From: Bacteroidota bacterium
GTDB lineage: Bacteria; Bacteroidota; Bacteroidia; Flavobacteriales; Weeksellaceae
Reading direction: 5' to 3'
Assembly (NCBI GenBank): GCA_023388015.1
Contig: JAEWHB010000122.1
Coordinates: 1-31,500, forward strand
Length of the DNA: 31,500 nucleotides
Below, one piece after another: positions 24,601 through 31,500 of the stretch. Position 1 is the stretch's first letter, and each line of letters starts with the position of its first letter. The position numbers and the translations under genes were made by a program. Below the pieces are notes generated by a model. It was not told the DNA's origin and made no database searches. It saw only the letters and a list, made by a program, of their open reading frames with translations.

Positions 24601-25428
24601 AAACGGAACTGTACCATGCGTATCGGGGTCTTCATCTATCACCGTAGATTCCAAACCAAGCCAAAGCTCAGATGGCACATAAATTATAAACGGAGGAAAG
24701 GGAATCACAATGGTGGCTGAACCTGTAGCTTTAAGCCCTAATCCCGTAAGCGGAATCTGTGCGTTGCAGGTAGCTTCCTTATCACCGACGGTGTCAAAAC
24801 CGCCTCCAAAACGGGTATAACGCTGCAAATAAACCTGTTTTATTCTTTGATCAATTGATGGATTTATACCCGCCAGTATATCGGAAGCCAGCTGAACCCT
24901 AACCTCATCAAATTCCTCATGAACATAAAAGCCCACATTTGAATCTCCCAACAAAGACCAGTCAAATTCTCTGCTGTCTACCAGCACATTATTCTTATAG
25001 ACCGACAAAATAATTTTGTTAGTTCCAAAAGGATCCAAAGTCGTACCAATTCCTCCAAGCTGTCTTGAAACCACGGTTCCTACCCGGTAACCTGTAAAAG
25101 GCTTGGTTCTGTAAGTTTCCCCGTTACTTACCGAAACTACGGCAGTGGTTTTCTCTCCTGTACCGGTAGAATTATGGTTCGCAAAATTTTCGGTGTCGGA
25201 ATCCACTATACGATCCAAGTTATTCCATTCTATCCCTCCTCCAAGCTCTGTAGCAATGACCGGGGAGGTAAACGTCGTTCCGTTTACCCATGATACATTT
25301 GAATTATCATTGGCCGTTATTACTGCTTCATCCTGAGAAAACACAGGTGTGATTCCCGAAAGAAATGCAAGTAAAAAGCATAATATAAAAACTTTTCCCT
25401 GCTTTATTTTTTGTAAAGATTTTATCAT
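21700..25428 (-). CDS. Giant secreted repeat protein (first gene of the fibre operon)
   Basis: The product has 1242 aa with a signal peptide ending TPVFSQ at about residue 32. Six diverged repeats of about 172-175 aa fill residues 50-1120 (about 50-205, 220-385, 393-568, 579-752, 759-932, 947-1120). Each shows N-I-D-x-D-x-x-x-Y/F-A near its start, Y-P-A-G-T-Y/F-A-G-F in the first third, and F-D-E-V-R-L near the end. Repeats 2-5 close with L-x-I-Y-x-x-V-I-x-x-F/Y-C and are linked by Cys-containing joints such as CDAEITCNEQ and CEQNITCEEI, which probably form disulphides. The end (EGMLVYDTDEGCVKLYRG, then GWVCIKRGC) resembles the 175-aa neighbour. No T9SS signal is visible. The repeats look like all-beta discoidin- or jelly-roll-like modules, which I cannot name. 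It is likely the largest structural part or adhesin of the system. Confidence 0.8.
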   Translation of the reverse strand: MIKSLQKIKQGKVFILCFLLAFLSGITPVFSQDEAVITANDNSNVSWVNGTTFTSPVIATELGGGIEWNNLDRIVDSDTENFANHNSTGTGEKTTAVVSVSNGETYRTKPFTGYRVGTVVSRQLGGIGTTLDPFGTNKIILSVYKNNVLVDSREFDWSLLGDSNVGFYVHEEFDEVRVQLASDILAGINPSIDQRIKQVYLQRYTRFGGGFDTVGDKEATCNAQIPLTGLGLKATGSATIVIPFPPFIIYVPSELWLGLESTVIDEDPDTHGTVPFINAGLANYQGYITDLGVLYPAGTYGGYAFKLNLAIDAGINVIKKLRFYREGEVVYEETQEEYLSASSSSENMRVGAVSQEPFDAIGYEFQLNVTATLGTLEIYYPVIQRFCDAEITCNEQTTLIAGEQGVAENHPVYAKAIGTSFLNVSLGNPGIDNVHRVIDSDLNNYATIGSAVASGALYSNYGISVISEQTGGYPAGTFAGFEIEEDNWADASFSKNYIVSTFFDGNLVETYNTQDFLGVDFFTPNQGRHIIGFKSNDVFDEVRLSVEKIGSASALSATKVYRAVIETYCPTDLEALTNCNELTNLKRSNGFPVFLDGKNTGIIGVGLGNTYFEDLDNIVSDTTDPAVLHTTIGVSTTASVAVQDGSKSGTDLYPVGTFAGFDVAFPTIVSGELFGSTITVSLLDEEGNEVHSEVMNSSFFGAHSSILSGTDARQVIGYAAPVEFSGVKLTINKNVSVDWGALEIYSAVIQRFCEQNITCEEIERIGNPEHPVYINGQNTGIYAVADGNSSISNSQNAIDGDEDTYAEIQLSASFAAEVGFSVANGAYDEDGNKVYYPANTYIGFDFGTQTWFDVNGFYEMKIELLKDGIVLPEGDNSGTQYGAGVSSDIITGGWKRMHVGTVGYSEFDEVRLRIRRLAGATLGELRIYDVVGRNFNTEDCGVYELQCDGSYVLVDSDEDGAIPAVVDFARTGYEGVGSAGFGIDNVWNVVSENPADFAKIHFPSNAVGSASISVATPGVVFPAGTYAGYTIDKDQWPIAGGFFNGITITTYLNGEEQESISDTSLMDFTLLVQWWGTEDDVYTPGFIATLPFNEIQFSVQSIAQLLDHPFSVYGAYVVTSDVDQEPGDGTTPVICDVCTKPGAGGSPLFSSVGITTKGSTPSVAGWPKDVPNAYLVLDAAEKGMVITHMTTAEIEALDPVEGMLVYDTDEGCVKLYRGEGADAPTNSPTRTGWVCIKRGCNE

Positions 25429-25645
25429 TTTTTTGTTTAAGTTTTAATGTCACGAATTTTTTAAGTTAGATTTTAGAGCGTCTTTCTCATAGTATTTAAA
25501 CTTGTCATTATCGTTGCTTTTACAATAATTCTTAGCACCAATCACAGCCACTAAAGCAGTTTAAGATTATATAAATACGGGAAAGGTGAGCGGGTCATCA
25601 TTTTTAAAAGCAGGACTGCCAGCAAAGCTGAAGCCCTGCACCTAA

Positions 25646-25669
25646 CTTAAAAACGACCCAGCGCGGGTC
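25646..25669 (-). terminator. Terminator of the 215-aa secreted protein gene
   Basis: GACCC and GGGTC arms (25655-25669) enclose a 5-bp loop just after the stop codon, followed on the minus strand by GTTTTTAAG. A second hairpin further on (GCAGG at 25610-25614 with CCTGC at 25635-25639, then TTTTAAAAA) could act as a backup. Together they separate this gene from the operon starting at 25428; I see no clear promoter box in the rest of 25429-25609. Confidence 0.75.
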
Positions 25670-25672
25670 TAA

Positions 25673-26320
25673 CTAACACACAATTTTATGAATAACAGGT
25701 GGCGGACGGGTAATAAAATTCGCCTTATAGTCTGATTTTATCAAATCACAAGAAGATGGATGAGCGATATTGTTGCAATCATCACTATCAAAAGTTCTGT
25801 AAATTCTAGAATAAGAAAATTCTCCAGCACTTATCTTCTGTCTTTTAATAACCTGAGGCAAGACCGCATGCTGCAATTTCACAGCAGAAGAGAAACTTCC
25901 GGAAGGAATGGAAACCGGAACAATTTTAAAAGAATCCAGTTTCTTATTTGTTACTTCGCTTTCCTGAGAATAAGTTTTGGCAGGGCTTTCTTTTTTCGTA
26001 AGCAGCGACCTATTTTCGTTCTCAGTTTTAGGATTTAATTTTACATAAGAAATTTCATTTGAAATATTTTGTTCAAAGCCATATACCTTTGTCCCTTCAA
26101 CCACATAGATTTTTACAGTATCTCTTTGTTGAGTCTCTATATAAACCAAGGATGAATCGGGATTCGAAACAATCACATTATTATTTATAGTAATTTTGGT
26201 ATCTCCAACTACATGAAATTGTGAAAAGAGAATGGACGGAAGAAAAAGAAAACATAGCCACCATTTACCCGAAAGTGTACGGGTATAATTGGAGTGTATA
26301 ATGTCTTCTGTGTGGTTCAA
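25673..26320 (-). CDS. Unrecognised secreted or membrane-anchored 215-aa protein
   Basis: The product begins with about 17 polar residues, then a hydrophobic stretch WWLCFLFLPSILFSQF (about 20-35), which reads as a signal peptide with a long n-region or as a signal anchor. The following FHVVGDTKITINNNVIVSNP and DSSLVYIETQQRDTVKIYVV are beta-rich. The second half is Ser/Lys-rich and low in hydrophobics, and the C-terminus has two Cys close together (DDCNNIAHPSSCDLI) and a final Cys. I know no family for it. It lies upstream of the fibre operon on the same strand, has its own terminator, and is divergent from the AraC-type regulator, so it may be an accessory or a co-regulated surface protein. 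Confidence 0.7.
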   Translation of the reverse strand: MNHTEDIIHSNYTRTLSGKWWLCFLFLPSILFSQFHVVGDTKITINNNVIVSNPDSSLVYIETQQRDTVKIYVVEGTKVYGFEQNISNEISYVKLNPKTENENRSLLTKKESPAKTYSQESEVTNKKLDSFKIVPVSIPSGSFSSAVKLQHAVLPQVIKRQKISAGEFSYSRIYRTFDSDDCNNIAHPSSCDLIKSDYKANFITRPPPVIHKIVC

Positions 26321-26760
26321 ATTAGGTTAGGATATTTATGGAAGGACTCTTTTAATAGGAGCATTAAAAGCTCTGCTATCCACAAATAAATATTTAGAAT
26401 GGCAGAGCGAATTAATACTCAGGTTGGTTAATTTTTTAGGTCATTTTTAAGATAACTCTTGAATTAAAACTTCAAATATCTTTTGCAAAGGAAATGAGAA
26501 GAAACTATGAATACAAAGAGTTTATGTAAGCTTATTCGGATTGTATTTCCCCAAAATTAAAATACAATACCCGAACTATTTCTAATTTTTAGACAAGAGC
26601 CAATATGGTTAGAAAAAGAAAATAATATTCTATATATCAGCACATTAATAAAGATTATATTTGTAATTATTTCGGATAGTATAACTAATATGCTATTTAG
26701 AAAAGCACGAATCCCTACTTAAACCTTTTTCTTTGCAGTCTAATCAATAATGGACCTGAA
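26321..26760. promoter_or_regulatory. Divergent 440-bp intergenic region with inverted repeat and possible -7 box
   Basis: No gene is visible here. GCTCTGC (26370-26376) and GCAGAGC (26402-26408) form an inverted repeat 50 bp upstream of the 215-aa gene, suitable as an operator. TATATTTG at 26656-26663 matches the TAnnTTTG -7 consensus in the direction of the regulator, about 98 bp ahead of its start. A clear -33 partner is missing, so the promoter is tentative. Confidence 0.4.
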
Positions 26761-28341
26761 ATGAAAAAGTTTACTTTGCTTGTGTTTTGTGTGAGTTTCG
26801 GATTTACCTACCCGCAGTTCAATGAACATTTCCTTACCCAACAACAAATTGACGATAAAATAGAAGAAGCGAAGTCAGCTTCTGTCGAACACCCGAAAAA
26901 GACAATAGTGCTTCTTGAAGACATCTATACGGAGGCAAAAAAGACCGGATATAAAAAAGCAATGCTGGAAAGCCTCGTTTTCAGAATGATGTTGTATTAT
27001 GACACAGGAAACCCAAAAAAGATAATAAAATTCAGTGAAGAAGCAGAGAAAATAGCCGGAGAGCTCAATGATATTGAATCGTTGTGCCACATTCACCGGC
27101 TCAAAGGACAGGCATATGACCAACTCGCTTTTTTTGATAAAAGCCGGAAAGAATTACAGAAATCCTCGGCTCTATCCGAAAAAATATCCTCCGATAATTC
27201 GAGATACTATAGCCAGTCACTCATATACCAAGGTATAGCTTCTCTCACGGCACATACTACCAATAACTCTGTGGATTCTGTCATGTATTACCAGAAAAAA
27301 GCAATTGAATCCACAATTAAGATTGATGACAGTAAAGATTTTATAAACAAGAAATATAACCGACTTGCCTTTAATTATATCAATATGGCAATGACTAATG
27401 CTGCCTTAAACAACTTCCAGGTATCAGAGGATTACTTGACGAAAGCATTGAATATTTACACTAACAAAGAACAATTCATAAATAAAAGAACCGGAGTCCT
27501 GATTTTTAACGAATTTGCATGGCTTTACTATGCCCAAAAAAGATATGACAAATCCATAGAATATGCCAGCCAGGCAGAAATCATGGAGAAACAGACAGGG
27601 CTCCCCTACATCCGAAGAGACATCTATGAGGTTCTCTTCAAATCTTACGTAGAAGCAGAAAATAAAACGAATGCTTCAAAATATACAAAGCTTTTCACTT
27701 CCCTGAATGACAGCATCGTAAATGCCGAAAAGATCGCTGTTGACATTCCTGTAGGACATATCATGAAAGAAGAAAAAGAAGCTCACAAAAACAATATCTT
27801 TAAGGTGTTCATGATAGCAGGCGGTATTATTATCCTTACAATTGTTTCCGGATGGTTCCTTTGGAAAAATAAGCAAAGTATTCTACATAAAAGATATAAG
27901 GTTGCTATCGAAAACCTGAAAAATACTGCTCAAAAAAAGTCAGCCTCCGTAACTGAAAAAAGCATTGTAATTACAGATGAAACGCTCAATGACCTCTTGC
28001 AAAAACTCAAAAAATTTGAAGAATCCCAAAAATTCCTGAGAAAGGATATGAATCTCACCTATCTGGCCAATTCACTCAATACCAATACCCGTTACCTTTC
28101 CGAAGTCATCAACCAGCACAAAGGAAAAAATTTCTACAATTACCTGAACGGGTTAAGAATACAATATATCACAGATTTGCTTTACAAAGAACCTAAATAC
28201 AGGGAGTACAAGGTCAGCTATCTTGCGGAAGTCTGCGGTTTTACATCAAGGGAAGTATTTTCCGTCATATTCAAAAAAGAAACGGGAATGACCCCTTCCC
28301 ATTTTATCAATAATCTTAGAAAGAAAGAATCTGAAATATAG
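26761..28341 (+). CDS. TPR / transmembrane / AraC-type DNA-binding regulator
   Basis: The 526-aa product has a signal peptide (about 1-19, ending TYPQF), so residues 20-340 face the periplasm. They consist of helical TPR-like repeats such as ALNNFQVSEDYLTKALNIYT and LYYAQKRYDKSIEYASQAEI. One membrane helix follows at about 346-367 (FKVFMIAGGIIILTIVSGWF). The cytosolic part has a linker helix, then an AraC-type domain (about 425-520). Its two HTH are LTYLANSLNTNTRYLSEVIN and VSYLAEVCGFTSREVFSVIF, ending FKKETGMTPSHFINN. This one-component architecture links an envelope signal directly to DNA binding and is frequent in Flavobacteriia; the ligand is unknown. It is divergent from the 215-aa protein and the fibre operon, its likely targets, and upstream of a T9SS cargo gene. 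Confidence 0.9.
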   Translation: MKKFTLLVFCVSFGFTYPQFNEHFLTQQQIDDKIEEAKSASVEHPKKTIVLLEDIYTEAKKTGYKKAMLESLVFRMMLYYDTGNPKKIIKFSEEAEKIAGELNDIESLCHIHRLKGQAYDQLAFFDKSRKELQKSSALSEKISSDNSRYYSQSLIYQGIASLTAHTTNNSVDSVMYYQKKAIESTIKIDDSKDFINKKYNRLAFNYINMAMTNAALNNFQVSEDYLTKALNIYTNKEQFINKRTGVLIFNEFAWLYYAQKRYDKSIEYASQAEIMEKQTGLPYIRRDIYEVLFKSYVEAENKTNASKYTKLFTSLNDSIVNAEKIAVDIPVGHIMKEEKEAHKNNIFKVFMIAGGIIILTIVSGWFLWKNKQSILHKRYKVAIENLKNTAQKKSASVTEKSIVITDETLNDLLQKLKKFEESQKFLRKDMNLTYLANSLNTNTRYLSEVINQHKGKNFYNYLNGLRIQYITDLLYKEPKYREYKVSYLAEVCGFTSREVFSVIFKKETGMTPSHFINNLRKKESEI

Positions 28342-28445
28342 CTTTTAATATTCATCAGTTTCTAAAAAGAATATCCGACTGTCTAACCGGAGGTTTTTGG
28401 TTTTAAATTCCTGAAAGAACAAATTTGTTATCAAATTATTAAAAT

Positions 28446-30386
28446 ATGAGAAAAATTTATTTACTTTCCATTATCAGTTTTATTCTGATCTTCTTTGCTC
28501 AGTCTGCCATGGGGCAGGTTCAGCTTAAGCGTGTAGAAGGACCCGGAAATTCCCTTTTTGACATTAACAATACCGGGCAGGGGATTCAGCTTGGTCGTTA
28601 TTATGATTTTGAAACAAACACTGCTACTCCCGTAGAAGCCGGAGTATCAACTTTAAAATCGATAAATAATGCCGGGCAGATAGCAGCTTTCGTTCAGAAC
28701 GGAGACGAGGTTTTCGTGCCGGGATGGAAAAACGGCGGTGTGTGGAGCCCTTTCCCTGATACGGCTTTTGAACCAACCGATAATTTAGCAATTGAGAAAA
28801 TTTCAGAAAACGGTGTTTACGTTGTCGGACAACTTTGGGATACAACTCAGGGATTCATTTACAATACCCAAACAGAAGTGCTCACGCTGATTCCTAACGA
28901 CACCTATGCATTTAGCAAAGTATACGGTGTAAATGACAGCGGCATTGGTGTCGGTTCGGTATGGATAGATAGTCTTGAAGCGCCCGCATATTTCCCCACA
29001 GACGGATCCATTGTTGTACTGGGTGACTTCGGGCAAGCGAGAGCAATTAACAACAGCAATATGATTGTAGGCAAACTGGATATGATGCCATTTACCTACA
29101 GTATAGATGATGATGAGCTCAGCACATACACTGCCGACGCATTTATGGCTTATTTTACCGATATAGCCGAAAACGGAGTTATTGTAGGTTACAATGAAAA
29201 TGATTTTATGGATCGATTCCCGATTATCTATCATCCAAGCTTAGGTGATCAACCGCAGTTGCTGGCTGATGTCCTTACCCAGTTTGGTATAGATGCTTCA
29301 TTGCTCAACGGTACTTCCACCGGGATATCTCCTGACGGTAATTATGTTTGTGGTTATACCAATGGTTTAGGCCCATTCGTTGCGGGTTGGGCTGTATACT
29401 TTGATGACCTTTTGATAACAGAACCCGAATGTAATTTGCTATGCCCCTCAAATATAGTAGTTGATGCACCCGAAGGAACTACAGGTGTAACTATCGGCTA
29501 TGGTGTAGAATTTTCCTGTAACGGAGATACGCCAGAAGGAACCCAAGTCGTTTTGGTAAACGGGCTTCCTTCCGGGTCATTATTCCCGGTCGGTACAACC
29601 CTTGTTTACCACGAGCTGGTTGACGGCGATGGAAATGTGCTTGATACGTGCGGATTTACGGTTACGGTAAATGACTATTATTGCAACAGTTCCTTTTTCA
29701 ATGATGTAGAGCCGATTACATATGTTGAATTTGCAGGAATAGCCAATTCGTCTCCTGCAGAGCTAAACGGTGCTCCTTTTAATGAGTACTTCCTGCATAT
29801 TCCACCAGGGAATGTAGATCAGGGCGGAACCTATCCTATAACGCTAAAAGGAAATACAGCAGGTGACTGGACAGATTTCTTTACTGTATTTATTGACTGG
29901 AACCAGGATGGTGATTTTGATGATGCTGATGAAATTTATGAGATCGGTTCTATAACCAATTCTACCGGGGAAGATGACATTCAATTGACAGGCGAAATTA
30001 CTGTACCCGGCGATGCAATGCCCGGAACCACCCGTATGAGAGTTGTAAAAGAATGGGATGAGTCGCCTATATTTGCTTGTGATGAGTATCTTTATGGTCA
30101 AACAGAGGATTATTTGCTTACAGTAACTGAAAAAATGGCCGTAAACGACTTGAATCAAGGCTTTCTTTCTTACTACCCGAACCCCGTAAAAGACTTTCTG
30201 ACGATAGATGCCAAGAAAAATATTGAGAACATTTCAATTTACAATCTGGCAGGCCAGTCAGTATTACAGAATGTAAAAGCAGTAGCTGGAAAAGTGAATA
30301 TGAGCAGCTTGTCATCAGGAGTGTATGTATTCAGAGTAACGCTTGAAGGTGGACAGGTCGAAACCTTTAAAGTGATCAAAAAATAA
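28446..30386 (+). CDS. T9SS-exported protein with HAF-like repeats, HYR, GEVED and type A sorting domain
   Basis: The 646-aa product has a signal peptide ending SAMGQ at about residue 23. Residues about 30-310 contain repeats of the HAF/extracellular type: SINNAGQIAAF, KISENGVYVVGQLWDTTQGF, GVNDSGIGVGSVW, AINNSNMIVGK and IAENGVIVGYN. Residues about 330-405 form an HYR-like Ig domain (LCPSNIVVDAPEG to DTCGFTVTV). Residues about 410-560 match the GEVED domain, with VFIDWNQDGDFDDADEIYEI and the closing GQTEDYLLTV. The last 70 residues are a type A T9SS sorting domain: YYPNPVKDFLTID, ISIYNLAGQSV, LSSGVYVFRV and a terminal KK. It should be exported through T9SS and anchored to the surface or released. 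A strong terminator follows. Confidence 0.9.
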   Translation: MRKIYLLSIISFILIFFAQSAMGQVQLKRVEGPGNSLFDINNTGQGIQLGRYYDFETNTATPVEAGVSTLKSINNAGQIAAFVQNGDEVFVPGWKNGGVWSPFPDTAFEPTDNLAIEKISENGVYVVGQLWDTTQGFIYNTQTEVLTLIPNDTYAFSKVYGVNDSGIGVGSVWIDSLEAPAYFPTDGSIVVLGDFGQARAINNSNMIVGKLDMMPFTYSIDDDELSTYTADAFMAYFTDIAENGVIVGYNENDFMDRFPIIYHPSLGDQPQLLADVLTQFGIDASLLNGTSTGISPDGNYVCGYTNGLGPFVAGWAVYFDDLLITEPECNLLCPSNIVVDAPEGTTGVTIGYGVEFSCNGDTPEGTQVVLVNGLPSGSLFPVGTTLVYHELVDGDGNVLDTCGFTVTVNDYYCNSSFFNDVEPITYVEFAGIANSSPAELNGAPFNEYFLHIPPGNVDQGGTYPITLKGNTAGDWTDFFTVFIDWNQDGDFDDADEIYEIGSITNSTGEDDIQLTGEITVPGDAMPGTTRMRVVKEWDESPIFACDEYLYGQTEDYLLTVTEKMAVNDLNQGFLSYYPNPVKDFLTIDAKKNIENISIYNLAGQSVLQNVKAVAGKVNMSSLSSGVYVFRVTLEGGQVETFKVIKK

Positions 30387-30421
30387 GATAAAATGGTTCT
30401 TCATTAAGTGTTAGATTAGTT

Positions 30422-30465
30422 GAAACGGAGAAAGATTACATAATTTATTCTCCGTTTCTTTTTCA
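30422..30465 (+). terminator. Rho-independent terminator after the T9SS cargo gene
   Basis: GAAACGGAGAA (30422-30432) pairs perfectly over 11 bp with TTCTCCGTTTC (30448-30458) around a 15-bp loop, directly followed by TTTTTC. It lies 36 bp past the stop codon. Confidence 0.92.
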
Positions 30466-30504
30466 ATAATACAGGACATACTAATGTTACAATTTATATT
30501 AAAC

Positions 30505-31302
30505 ATGAAAAAAATACTATACTTAGTTCTATTGGGCTTTGGAGCGCAAAGTACAATTGCATTCAGCCAAACCTGGGAAGAAAAAAACTCAGGAACGGAT
30601 TATATTCTTTTTGACATTTCCATTGCCGCCGGACAAAATAATATTGCCTACGCTGCCGGCTCGCCGTTTACTACCGAGAACGCAGAAGGAATCATCATTA
30701 AATCAACAGACGGTGGAGAAACCTGGTCAAAAATATACCCTTCCGACGGAGAAACCGGCCTGAATATCCAAAAAGTTCAATTTGTCAGTGAAGCCAAAGG
30801 CTTCGCAGCAGGCTACAACGGAACTTTCCTTAAAACGGAAGACGGCGGAGTTTCCTGGAATCACACCTCTCCTGCAGATGATGTTTATGTTTACAGCAAT
30901 CTTGACTTTTTTAATGAAAACCAAGGTATATTTATTGCCCTAAACGATTCCGGACAGGTTGCCTAGACGACAAATGACGGAGGCGATACCTGGGTACAAT
31001 CCGACAACGCTCCTTTCAATGCGGTTTATGACATAAATTATGGAGATGCTTCCACTTTATACGCCACAGGTATGACTGCTACTATAAACAAATCCATAGA
31101 TGGCGGAAACTCTTGGAATACAGTAGCTTCTCCGGGTGGAGAAATTAACGTAGGCATTTCTTTCAAAGATGACAGCAACGGCTTTTATGCAGGTGATGAA
31201 GGTGATCTTCATTTCACATCTGACGGCGGGGCAATCTGGACGGAAAGCCTTGGGCGCTCCATATTATCAGCCAAAAATACGGGTTGTTCATATATCCAAT
31301 AA
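30505..31302 (+). pseudogene. Secreted BNR/Ycf48-like repeat protein, interrupted by TAG and 3'-truncated
   Basis: ATG 30505 gives MKKILYLVLLGFGAQSTIAF, a signal peptide; the upstream ATG 30484 adds seven residues and seems less likely. Repeats of the photosynthesis-stability-factor/BNR type follow: IIIKSTDGGETWSKIYP, AKGFAAGYNGTFLKTEDGGV and LNDSGQVA. Then comes TAG (30964-30966) and, in the same frame, TTNDGGDTWVQSD, KSIDGGNSWNTVA and FTSDGGAIWTESLG. The expected codon is a Lys, so one base changed AAG or AAA to TAG. The frame ends at 31302, shortly after ILSAKNTGCSYIQ, without further propeller blades or any T9SS sorting domain. An intact version would be a surface-exposed beta-propeller. 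In this genome it is almost certainly non-functional. Confidence 0.85.
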
Positions 31303-31377
31303 ACTCTCATTGTTTTTAGAAAATCGCAAACTATTAATTCTGCTTCTGACATATCATAGTAAACCGGGTGCATAAAA

Positions 31378-31500
31378 CTAATTTTTTAAATAATCTGAAT
31401 AAAGAAGTTGGTTTATACTTTTACTTTGAGTATAGTTCTGTTTTGCGTAAAGGATTAATCTATTTAATTCCTTTTCATTCACTTCTAAAATTTCATAAAC
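31378..31500 (-). CDS. C-terminal end of an unrecognised protein, cut by the window edge
   Basis: On the minus strand a frame is open from the window end to TAG at 31378-31380. It encodes 40 residues that read like a charged helical C-terminus: VYEILEVNEKELNRLILYAK, then QNYTQSKSINQLLYSDYLKN. The composition is protein-like rather than random, but 40 codons are too few to name a family. It is convergent with the broken BNR gene. Confidence 0.45.
   Translation of the reverse strand, partial: VYEILEVNEKELNRLILYAKQNYTQSKSINQLLYSDYLKN

Overview
The window looks like chromosome from a member of the Bacteroidota, most likely a flavobacterium of the Weeksellaceae/Chryseobacterium type. The evidence is an AT-rich composition, no clear Shine-Dalgarno sites, Bacteroidota lipoprotein leaders with acidic residues after the Cys, a type IX secretion (T9SS) C-terminal sorting domain, a TPR-membrane-AraC regulator, and a pair of small HTH proteins that I recall mainly from Chryseobacterium-like genomes. 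The genus is an inference. I see no rRNA, tRNA, CRISPR array or intact insertion sequence.

Region 1 (1-10.1 kb) holds envelope and nucleotide-phosphate genes. They are the 3' end of a serine hydrolase, a small lipocalin-like lipoprotein with a strong terminator, and a two-gene operon on the minus strand. That operon pairs a very large protein (metallophosphoesterase, kinase-like middle, outer-membrane beta-barrel) with a PAP2 phosphatase. Only 18 bp away, and divergent, lies an HD-domain protein fused to a Pycsar-effector-like membrane domain. A 263-bp tandem repeat full of small hairpins separates it from a 784-aa GAF-domain protein.

Region 2 (10.2-15.6 kb) is a run of small cytosolic and stress-type genes: AlkD-like, YdeI-like, DUF1569, VOC, DUF1801, NTF2-like lipoprotein, DoxX-like, DJ-1/PfpI, SDR and AraC. 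Five are visibly broken, by a deletion that joins two convergent genes, a 2-bp duplication, two nonsense codons, and a homopolymer frameshift. Their neighbours AlkD, NTF2, DoxX, SDR and AraC are intact. This is a block of recent gene decay, or, for the indels only, possible consensus error.

Region 3 (15.7-26.3 kb) starts with two small HTH genes and is dominated by a minus-strand operon from 25428 to 16793. In transcription order it encodes a 1242-aa secreted protein with six repeats of about 175 aa, a 175-aa secreted protein, a 511-aa tail-fibre-like protein, and three tandem paralogues that each carry a C1q/TNF-like jelly-roll C-terminus. These last three are separated by only 10-19 bp. The operon ends in a clear terminator and contains a REP-like hairpin and a pair of mutually exclusive hairpins between genes. 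It looks like a dedicated surface or extracellular structure, and it is the best candidate here for an undescribed system. An unrecognised 215-aa secreted protein with its own terminator lies just upstream.

Region 4 (26.7-31.5 kb), on the plus strand, has the TPR-membrane-AraC regulator divergent from region 3, then a 646-aa T9SS cargo protein (HAF-like repeats, HYR, GEVED, sorting domain). A BNR/Ycf48-like secreted protein broken by an in-frame TAG follows, then the 3' end of an unrecognised minus-strand gene running off the window.
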